From contig LJSF01000034.1 in NCBI GenBank assembly GCA_001314655.1, forward strand, positions 1 to 64,000: 64,000 nucleotides of DNA. The letters run 5' to 3'. This DNA is from Rhodobacteraceae bacterium HLUCCA08. GTDB taxonomy: Bacteria > Pseudomonadota > Alphaproteobacteria > Rhodobacterales > Rhodobacteraceae. Both the position numbers and the translations under genes were made by a program. Numbering within the stretch: the first letter of the stretch is position 1; each line of letters starts with the position of its first letter. Shown here piece by piece: positions 1-6,364 of the stretch. The notes under the pieces are model-generated. The model was not told where the DNA came from. It saw nothing but the letters and a program-made list of their open reading frames with translations, and made no database searches.

Positions 1-25
1 CGACACCACAAACCGCTGCTCGTTC

Positions 26-54
26 ATTCAAACCTCCATTTTGGAAGTTTGAAT
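26..54. repeat. AT-rich inverted repeat (possible operator)
   Basis: Two 13-bp arms, ATTCAAACCTCCA and TGGAAGTTTGAAT, flank TTT, with one mismatch that becomes a G-U pair on the minus-strand RNA. It lies downstream of priA and has no following T-run, so a simple intrinsic terminator is unlikely. It could be an operator for a gene to the left of the window. Only the symmetry is seen; the function is inferred. Confidence 0.4.
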
Positions 55-95
55 CAGAAATCACGCCAAATGGGAATCCTGAATGTCCACAGACC

Positions 96-2285
96 CTAGT
101 AGAAGCTCTGCGGGTCGATATCGATCTGCAGACGCAGATCGCCGCGCAACCGCACCGGCGCCACCCAATCGGTCAGGGCCTGCTGGATCGGCGCGGCCTT
201 GTCGGCCTTGACCAGCAGCCGCACCCGGTGCCGGCCGCGGATCCGCGCGATCGGCGCCGGGGCCGGGCCGAACACCTCGGCCCCGATCCGGCGCAGGGCC
301 GCGTCGTTGCGGGCCAGGTCGGTGCCCAGGTCGAACACCTCCTGCACGTTCGACCCCGACAGCACGATCCCCGCCATCCGGCCGTAGGGCGGCACGCCCG
401 CCGCCTTGCGCTCGGCCGCCTCGGCGCGCCAAAACGCTTCCTCGTCGCCGCCCAGGATCGCGCGGATCACCGGGTGTTCGGGCTGAAAGGTCTGTAGCAG
501 CGCCTCGCCCGGCGCCTCGGCCCGCCCGGCCCGTCCAGCGACCTGGCGCATCAGCTGGAACGTCCGTTCCGCCGCCCGCAGGTCGGACCCCTGCAGGCCC
601 AGATCGGCGTCGATCACCCCGACCAGGGTCAGCAGCGGAAAGTTGTGCCCCTTGGCCACAAGCTGGGTGCCGATGATGATATCGGCCTCGCCCGCCGCGA
701 TCGCCTCGATCCGCTCCTTCAGGGCCCGGGCGGACCCGAACAGATCTGACGACAGCACCGCCAGCCGGGCATCCGGGAACCGGGCCGCGACCTCTTCGGC
801 CAGGCGCTCGACCCCGGGCCCCACAGGCGCCAGGCGGTCCTCGGCGCCACAGGCCGGGCAGGCCTTGGGCATCGGCTTCGTCTCGCCGCATTGGTGGCAC
901 ATGAGGCGGCCCAGAAAGCGGTGCTCGACCATCCGCGCATCGCAGTGCTCGCAGCCGATCTGGTGGCCGCAGGCCCGACAGATCGTCACCGGCGCATAGC
1001 CCCGGCGGTTCAGGAACAGCAGCGCCTGTTCACCCCGCTCCAGCCGCGCCTCGACCGCGCGCGCCAGGGTCGGAGAGATCCACTTGCCCCCGGGCACCTC
1101 CTCCAGCCGCATGTCGATCGCCTTCATCACCGGCAGCACGGCGGCACCGAAACGGCTGGTCAGTTCCAGCCGGGCATATTTGCCGGCCTCGACATTGGCC
1201 CAGCTTTCCAGGCTCGGCGTGGCCGAGGCCAGCACCACCTGCGCCGAACACAAGGACGCCCGCAGCACCGCCATGTCGCGGGCGGAATACAGCACCCCGT
1301 CCTCCTGCTTGTAGGAGGTGTCGTGCTCCTCGTCGACGACCACCAGGCCCAGGTCAAGGAACGGCAGGAACAGGGCCGAGCGCGCGCCCACCACCAGCGG
1401 CGCCGCGCCCTGCCCGACCATGCGCCAGCAGCGGCGGCGTTCGGTCTGGGTGACGCCGGAATGCCATTCCGCGGGCCGCGCGCCGAAGCGCGCCTCGACC
1501 CGGGTCAGGAATTCGGCCGTGAGGGCGATTTCCGGCAGCAGCACAAGGGCCTGACGCCCCTTGGCCAGACATTCGGCGACCGCCTCCAGGTAGACCTCGG
1601 TCTTGCCCGATCCGGTCACGCCCTTCAGCAGCGTGGTGCCATAGCCGCCGGTCCGCACGCCGTCGCGCAGGACCAGCGCCGCCCGCGCCTGGTCCTCGGT
1701 CAGGTCCTTGCCGCCATGGGCCGGATCCAGCCGCGGATAGGGCAGATCGCGCGGCGCGGCGTCCTCGGCCACCACGCCCTGCTTGACCAGCCCCTTGATG
1801 ACCGAGGGGCTGACGCCCGCCGCCCCCGCCAGTTCCGACAGGGTAAAGGCCAGCCCGCCATAGGCGCGCAGCACCTCCAGCACCCGGGCGCGGGCCTCGG
1901 TCATCCGGTCCGGTTCGCCACGGCCGAGCCGATAGATCGTCCGCATCGAAGGCGGATCGCCCAGGCCCGGCGCTCGGGTCGCCAGGCGCAGCATCTGCGA
2001 CATCGGCGTCAGGGTATAGGCCGCCACGCGGGTCAGGAAATCGCGCATCGCCGGGGCCATCGGCGCGGCATCGAGCACCCGTGTCACCGTCCGGATCCTT
2101 GCCCGGTCATAATCGCCCTTGCCCGGCCCCCAGACCACGCCCAGCACCTTGCGCGGGCCCAGCGGCACCTCGACGAAGGCGCCGGTGGCACAGCCCCCCT
2201 CGGGGGCGCGGTAATCCAGCAACCGGTCCAGCGGCTGCGCCGTCAGCACCGCGACCAGGTCGCCTTCGTGAAAGAAATCCCGCAC
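96..2285 (-). CDS. priA: Primosomal protein N' (replication restart helicase PriA)
   Basis: Predicted 729-aa superfamily 2 DNA helicase that reloads the replisome at stalled forks. The N-terminal DNA-binding part is followed by a Walker A motif (GVTGSGKT, about residues 222-229), a DEEH box (about 318-321) and eight cysteines in four CxxC pairs between about 436 and 479. These are the two zinc sites typical of PriA. The C-terminal half carries the GTQLVAKGH helicase motif near residue 540. Translation starts at a GTG; the following residues match the usual PriA N-terminus. Length is normal for the family. The nearest upstream item on this strand is a tiny ORF ending 5 bp before the start. Confidence 0.97.
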   Translation of the reverse strand: MRDFFHEGDLVAVLTAQPLDRLLDYRAPEGGCATGAFVEVPLGPRKVLGVVWGPGKGDYDRARIRTVTRVLDAAPMAPAMRDFLTRVAAYTLTPMSQMLRLATRAPGLGDPPSMRTIYRLGRGEPDRMTEARARVLEVLRAYGGLAFTLSELAGAAGVSPSVIKGLVKQGVVAEDAAPRDLPYPRLDPAHGGKDLTEDQARAALVLRDGVRTGGYGTTLLKGVTGSGKTEVYLEAVAECLAKGRQALVLLPEIALTAEFLTRVEARFGARPAEWHSGVTQTERRRCWRMVGQGAAPLVVGARSALFLPFLDLGLVVVDEEHDTSYKQEDGVLYSARDMAVLRASLCSAQVVLASATPSLESWANVEAGKYARLELTSRFGAAVLPVMKAIDMRLEEVPGGKWISPTLARAVEARLERGEQALLFLNRRGYAPVTICRACGHQIGCEHCDARMVEHRFLGRLMCHQCGETKPMPKACPACGAEDRLAPVGPGVERLAEEVAARFPDARLAVLSSDLFGSARALKERIEAIAAGEADIIIGTQLVAKGHNFPLLTLVGVIDADLGLQGSDLRAAERTFQLMRQVAGRAGRAEAPGEALLQTFQPEHPVIRAILGGDEEAFWRAEAAERKAAGVPPYGRMAGIVLSGSNVQEVFDLGTDLARNDAALRRIGAEVFGPAPAPIARIRGRHRVRLLVKADKAAPIQQALTDWVAPVRLRGDLRLQIDIDPQSFY

Positions 2286-2290
2286 CGCCC

Positions 2291-2401
2291 TCAGGCCGCG
2301 CCGCGTCGCAATCCGGCCACCACCCGACGCGCGTGCGCGGCGGGGCGGGTCGGGCTCGCCGGCACGGCAAGGCCGGGGGCAGGCCAGAGACTGGGGTCCA
2401 T
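2291..2401 (-). CDS. Possible 36-aa leader ORF upstream of priA
   Basis: An ATG-started reading frame of 36 codons is preceded by GGAGAG about 4 nt before the ATG and ends 5 bp before the priA GTG. The product would be rich in Ala, Pro and Arg, with no recognisable domain or membrane segment. Position and a ribosome-binding site are the only support, and such frames are common by chance in GC-rich DNA. If real, it might act as a leader peptide coupled to priA. Conservation is unknown. Confidence 0.2.
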   Translation of the reverse strand: MDPSLWPAPGLAVPASPTRPAAHARRVVAGLRRGAA

Positions 2402-2536
2402 CGCGCTCTCCGTGTCATGGCGGCGGAGCGACTTCACCAAAGCCCGCGCGGAAGGTAAAGCCCTTCCGGGCCGGGCGCCGATGCGCTACATGCAGGCGCG
2501 ACAGGCCCCGACGGCTTCAGGAAGGAAGGCACTCCC

Positions 2537-3190
2537 ATGAAATTCTTTGTCGATACCGCCGATGTGGAGGCGATCCGCGAATTGCACGACCTGGGCATGG
2601 TCGACGGCGTCACCACCAACCCCTCGCTGATCAGGAAATCCGGCCGCGACATCCACGAGGTGACGCGCGAAATCTGCGACATGGTCGAGGGGCCCGTGTC
2701 GGCCGAGGTCGTGGCGCTCAAGGCCGAGGACATGATCGCCGAAGGCCGCAAGCTGGCCGAGATCGCCGACAATATCGCCGTCAAGGTGCCGCTGACCTGG
2801 GACGGGCTCAAGGCCTGCAAGGTGCTGTCGGGCGAAGGCAAGATGGTCAACGTGACGCTGTGCTTTTCCGCCAACCAGGCGCTGCTCGCGGCCAAGGCCG
2901 GGGCGACGTTCATCTCGCCCTTCATCGGGCGGCTCGACGATCTCAATATCGACGGGCTCGACCTGATCGCGGACATCCGTGAAATCTACGACAATTACGG
3001 GTTCGAGACCCAGGTCCTGGCCGCCTCGATCCGCTCGGCCAACCACATGAGCGAATGCGCCAAGATCGGCGCCGATGTCGCCACCGCGCCGCCGGGCGTG
3101 ATCAAGGCGATGGCGAACCACGTGCTGACCGACAAGGGGCTCGACGCCTTCGTCGCCGATGCCAAGGCCGCCGGCATCAAGATCGTCTGA
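2537..3190 (+). CDS. fsa: Fructose-6-phosphate aldolase / small transaldolase (TalC/FSA type)
   Basis: 217-aa single-domain TIM-barrel protein of the short transaldolase family, cytosolic, acting on C3/C6 or C4/C7 sugar phosphates. The Schiff-base lysine is seen as K83 in AVKVPLT, and the N-terminal DGVTTNPSL and internal [12 protein letters not shown] segments are family hallmarks. Length matches bacterial FSA/TalC (about 215-220 aa). The ATG at 2537 has GGAAGG upstream. Whether it is a true transaldolase or a fructose-6-phosphate aldolase cannot be decided from sequence alone. The next gene, a DUF484 protein, begins 147 bp downstream beyond a strong hairpin. Confidence 0.92.
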   Translation: MKFFVDTADVEAIRELHDLGMVDGVTTNPSLIRKSGRDIHEVTREICDMVEGPVSAEVVALKAEDMIAEGRKLAEIADNIAVKVPLTWDGLKACKVLSGEGKMVNVTLCFSANQALLAAKAGATFISPFIGRLDDLNIDGLDLIADIREIYDNYGFETQVLAASIRSANHMSECAKIGADVATAPPGVIKAMANHVLTDKGLDAFVADAKAAGIKIV

Positions 3191-3197
3191 GCCGCGC

Positions 3198-3227
3198 GGA
3201 CGCCGGTCCTTCGCGGCGCCGGCGTCC
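3198..3227 (+). terminator. Hairpin downstream of fsa
   Basis: Perfect 9-bp arms GGACGCCGG and CCGGCGTCC lie around a 12-nt loop, 8 bp after the fsa stop. There is no T-run, so it may terminate weakly or protect the 3' end of the mRNA. Confidence 0.4.
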
Positions 3228-3337
3228 CGCCCCAGATGCAGCCGCGCAACAATTCCGCGCCGGCGACATTCCCGACTGGCCCGGATTCCGCGCGATCTGC
3301 TAGAACGGCGTCCAAACGAACAAGCGAAGTCGCCTCC

Positions 3338-4048
3338 ATGAGCAGCCAATCCCCCGCGATCGACGACGATCTGCGCAACCGCATCATCGCCGACCCCGAG
3401 GCGATTCTCGAAGACCAGGACCTGATGCGCGCCCTGATCGCGGCCAATGAACGGTCGATGGGCACCAATATCGTCGATCTGCGCGGCATCGCCATGGAAC
3501 GGCTCGAGGCGCGTCTCGACCGGCTCGAGGATACCCACCGCAACGTGATCGCGGCGGCCTATGAAAACCTCGCCGGCACCAACCAGATCCACCGCGCCGT
3601 GCTGCGGATGATGGAGCCGGTGAAATTCGAACGCTTCCTCGCCGATCTCAAGGGCGACGTGGCCGACATCCTGCGCGTCGACGCGATCCGGCTGATCCTG
3701 GAAAGCGCGGCGACCGAAGCCGACCCGGCGGTCGCGCGCCTGTCCGATGTGCTGGGCGTGGCCGAGCCGGGTTTCGTCCATGGCTACGTCAGCGCCGGCC
3801 GCGACACCGGCACGCGCCAGGTCACCCTGCGCCAGCTGTCCGACGCCCAACCCGACATCCACGGCGACAAGGCCCCCTTCATCCGCTCCGAGGCCTGCCT
3901 GACCCTCGATCTCGGCCCCGGGCGCCTGCCCGGCCTGCTGGTCATGGGCTCCGAGGACCCGCACCAGTTCACCCCGCAGCAGGGCACCGACCTGCTGACT
4001 TTCTTCGCCGGCGTGTTCGAACGGGTCATGCGCCGCTGGCTGGCGTGA
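3338..4048 (+). CDS. DUF484 family protein
   Basis: 236-aa cytosolic protein of the DUF484 family, a GAF-like fold often encoded just before xerC. The N-terminal segment (IIADPEAILEDQDLMRALI) and the central coiled region with many Arg/Glu (about residues 45-75) are typical. No catalytic motif is visible and its biochemical role is unknown. The ATG at 3338 was chosen over an upstream in-frame ATG because the homologous region begins here. Its TGA overlaps the GTG start of xerC by 4 bp, so the two are probably translationally coupled. Confidence 0.88.
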   Translation: MSSQSPAIDDDLRNRIIADPEAILEDQDLMRALIAANERSMGTNIVDLRGIAMERLEARLDRLEDTHRNVIAAAYENLAGTNQIHRAVLRMMEPVKFERFLADLKGDVADILRVDAIRLILESAATEADPAVARLSDVLGVAEPGFVHGYVSAGRDTGTRQVTLRQLSDAQPDIHGDKAPFIRSEACLTLDLGPGRLPGLLVMGSEDPHQFTPQQGTDLLTFFAGVFERVMRRWLA

Positions 4049-4962
4049 TCGCGCCGCAACTCTCCGACGCGCTGGGCCGCTGGCTCGACCATCAACGCGC
4101 GCTCAAGGGCGCCGCAGACAACACCCTGATCGCCTATCAGCGCGACGTGCTGGGCTTTCTGGCCTTCATGGCCGGCCACCAGGGCGGCACCGGCGGCATC
4201 GCGATGCTGTCGGCCCTGGGCGTGTCCGACATGCGGGCCTGGATGGCCCATGAACGGGGCCGCGGCGTATCGGCCCGGTCGCGCGCGCGGTCGCTGTCGG
4301 CGGTCAAGGGGTTCATCCGCTGGCTGGCCGAACGCGAGGGCTTCGATCCCACCGCCGTGCTGTCGACCCGCGCCCCGAAGGTGCCGCGCAAGTTGCCCCG
4401 CCCGCTGGCCGAAGATGCCGCCGCAACCCTGATCGACACCGTCGACCTGCAGGCCCGCGACCCCTGGATCGCCGCCCGCGATACCGCGGTGGTGACCCTG
4501 CTCTATGGCTGCGGGCTGCGGATCTCCGAGGCCCTGTCGCTGACAGGCGCCGATTTGCCCCTGGGCGACAGCCTGCGCATCACCGGCAAGGGCGGCAAAC
4601 AGCGCCTGGTCCCGGTGATCCCCGCCGCCCGCGACGCCGTCGCCGCCTATGCCGCCCTGCGTCCGACCGGGGCCGGCCCGACCGATCCGCTCTTCATCGG
4701 CGCCCGCGGCGGCCCGCTGTCGCCGCGCATCATCCAGAAGGTGATGCAACAGGCCCGGATGCAGCTGGGCCTGCCGGCCACGGCCACGCCCCATGCCCTG
4801 CGCCACAGCTTCGCCACCCACCTGCTGGCCGCCGGCGGAGACCTGCGCGCGATCCAGGAATTGCTGGGCCACGCCTCGCTCTCGACGACCCAGGGCTATA
4901 CCGCCGTCGACACCGCCCGGCTGCTGGAGGTCTATCAACGGGCCCATCCCCGGGCCGGCTAG
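4045..4962 (+). CDS. xerC: Tyrosine recombinase XerC
   Basis: 305-aa site-specific tyrosine recombinase that with XerD resolves chromosome dimers at dif. An N-terminal SAM-like core-binding domain (about 10-100) is followed by the catalytic domain with all active-site residues: R159 in GCGLRISEAL, K182 in TGKGGK, H250 and R253 in PHALRH, H276 in LLGH and nucleophile Y285 in TTQGYTAVD. Start is GTG within a GTGA overlap with the preceding DUF484 gene, an arrangement seen in many proteobacteria. Length is normal. XerD is the main alternative, but the DUF484 neighbour favours XerC. Confidence 0.95.
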   Translation: MIAPQLSDALGRWLDHQRALKGAADNTLIAYQRDVLGFLAFMAGHQGGTGGIAMLSALGVSDMRAWMAHERGRGVSARSRARSLSAVKGFIRWLAEREGFDPTAVLSTRAPKVPRKLPRPLAEDAAATLIDTVDLQARDPWIAARDTAVVTLLYGCGLRISEALSLTGADLPLGDSLRITGKGGKQRLVPVIPAARDAVAAYAALRPTGAGPTDPLFIGARGGPLSPRIIQKVMQQARMQLGLPATATPHALRHSFATHLLAAGGDLRAIQELLGHASLSTTQGYTAVDTARLLEVYQRAHPRAG

Positions 4963-4980
4963 GCCCCGTTGTTTCTTTGG

Positions 4981-5038
4981 GTCCGGAATATCCCGGGGGG
5001 GTCCGCCCAGCGGGCGGACGGGGGCAGCGCCCCCGGAC
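4981..5038. repeat. Nested GC-rich palindromes after xerC
   Basis: Three inverted repeats are packed together: an outer pair GTCCGG (4981-4986) and CCGGAC (5033-5038), an inner hairpin GTCCGCCC/GGGCGGAC (5001-5019) and a second hairpin GGGGGC/GCCCCC (5020-5034). Both inner loops are AGC. The composition resembles dispersed intergenic palindromic elements of rhodobacteria; it may also terminate the xerC transcript. Confidence 0.55.
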
Positions 5039-5138
5039 CCGAGCCGGCACCGCCGGCGAGACACAGGGCGTGCGCATCGCGCACTCCGCCTGGCAGCCCC
5101 CGGTTGCGCCGCACCGGTGTTTGCTTCATGACACCTTC

Positions 5139-5834
5139 ATGACGGCCCAGACCAAAGCCCTCTTCGTCCACCTGCTCACGGCAACCGGCGCGGTCTTCGC
5201 CATGCTCGCCATGCTCGAAGCCGTGCAGGGCGACTGGGCGATGATGTATGTCTGGCTGGTGGTGGCCTTCGCGGTCGACGGGATCGACGGCCCCCTGGCC
5301 CGGCGTTACGATGTGAAATCCAATGCCCCGCAATTCGACGGGGTGTTGATGGACCTGATCATCGACTACCTGACCTATGTCTTCATCCCCGCCTATGCAC
5401 TTTATGCCAGCGGGTTGATGGATGGCTGGTCGGGATGGGTCGCGATCATCCTGATCACCTTCGCATCGGCCATGTATTTTGCCGATACCCGTATGAAGAC
5501 CCGCGATTATTCCTTTTCCGGCTTTCCCGGCTGCTGGAACATCGCGGTGCTGGTGCTGTTCGCCACGGAACCGCCCTGGGCCGTGTCGCTGATCGTCGTC
5601 GCGGTGCTGACCGTGCTGATGTTCGTGCCGGTCAAGTTCATCCATCCGGTCCGCACCGCCCGCTGGCGCGCCCTGTCGTTGCCGGTGACATTCCTGTGGG
5701 TCGCCCTGGCCGCCTGGGCCGCGGCGCTGGAATTCGACCTGCCGGGGGTCGCCCATTGGGCGCTGATGGCCAGTTCGCTCTATCTGTTCCTGGCCGGGGC
5801 GGTGCAGCAACTGCTCCACGGCCCCGAGGGCTGA
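5139..5834 (+). CDS. pcs: Phosphatidylcholine synthase
   Basis: 231-aa inner-membrane enzyme predicted to condense CDP-diacylglycerol with choline to give phosphatidylcholine and CMP. The CDP-alcohol phosphotransferase signature is present as DGIDGPLARRYD, followed by the G..D...D part in FDGVLMDLIIDY. About six to eight hydrophobic helices span the rest, and the region FSGFPGCWN is typical of Pcs. The chosen ATG (MTAQTKALFVH) starts where homologous proteins start; the reading frame continues open upstream through a palindromic intergenic region that is not coding. This lipid route is common in alphaproteobacteria. Confidence 0.93.
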   Translation: MTAQTKALFVHLLTATGAVFAMLAMLEAVQGDWAMMYVWLVVAFAVDGIDGPLARRYDVKSNAPQFDGVLMDLIIDYLTYVFIPAYALYASGLMDGWSGWVAIILITFASAMYFADTRMKTRDYSFSGFPGCWNIAVLVLFATEPPWAVSLIVVAVLTVLMFVPVKFIHPVRTARWRALSLPVTFLWVALAAWAAALEFDLPGVAHWALMASSLYLFLAGAVQQLLHGPEG

Positions 5835-5838
5835 TCGC

Positions 5839-6282
5839 TCAGACCACCCGGTCCAGGGTGATCTCGATGCCGTTCATCTCGAAGGTTTCGCCCGCCGCCA
5901 GCCCGTCGATCTTGCGATAGACCGGGCTGTCCATCGAGATGCCCATATAGGTCTCTCCGTCCACCTCGAACCGCTGGGTCGCGACCGCGACGACGAAGTT
6001 GCGCCCGTTCCAGCTGACCACGGCGCCGGGGCCGACGCTGTCACGGGGGGCGAAATCCATGTCGCGCAGGGCCATGATCTTGGCTTCGTGGTCGTGGATC
6101 GGCGCGTCGAACCCATGGGCCAGATCCGCCGCGATCCGGGCGCTGGCCATTTCGTCGCGCTCATGCGGCTCGTTCTCGGCCAGACGGGATTCCTGCAGGT
6201 AAGCCTCGTAATGCTCGCGGGCCTCTTGCAGTTCCGCGGCCTCGAGCGCCAGCATCGCGGCCTTCAACGCCTGTTTGTCCAT
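5839..6282 (-). CDS. GreA/GreB C-terminal-domain-like protein
   Basis: 147-aa acidic cytosolic protein. The first 45 residues are rich in Ala, Glu and Leu and should form a helical or coiled segment. The C-terminal 80 residues resemble the FKBP-like C-terminal domain of transcription elongation factors GreA/GreB, with the pattern VGPGAVVSWNGRNFVV and MGISMDSPVYRKIDGLAAGE. The full Gre N-terminal coiled coil is too short here for a normal cleavage factor, so it may be an RNA-polymerase secondary-channel modulator or an unrelated adaptor. The gene follows ileS on the same strand across an 82-bp gap with a hairpin. Function is not established. Confidence 0.65.
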   Translation of the reverse strand: MDKQALKAAMLALEAAELQEAREHYEAYLQESRLAENEPHERDEMASARIAADLAHGFDAPIHDHEAKIMALRDMDFAPRDSVGPGAVVSWNGRNFVVAVATQRFEVDGETYMGISMDSPVYRKIDGLAAGETFEMNGIEITLDRVV

Positions 6283-6322
6283 CGTCGGTTTCTCCCTTGA
6301 TCGCACCTGGTTAGAGCCGGTC

Positions 6323-6358
6323 CCGCCGCTTGCTGCCTTGATCTGGCGCAAGCGGCGG
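6323..6358 (-). terminator. Hairpin between ileS and the GreA-like gene
   Basis: 11-bp perfect arms CCGCCGCTTGC and GCAAGCGGCGG enclose a 14-nt loop just after the ileS stop. There is no T-run on the minus strand, so termination would be weak or partial. Confidence 0.45.
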
Positions 6359-6364
6359 CGGGGC

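Noticed and set aside
4977-5138. N-terminal extension of phosphatidylcholine synthase
   Set aside because: The frame is open but passes through the palindromic repeat, lacks a ribosome-binding site and is not similar to Pcs N-termini.
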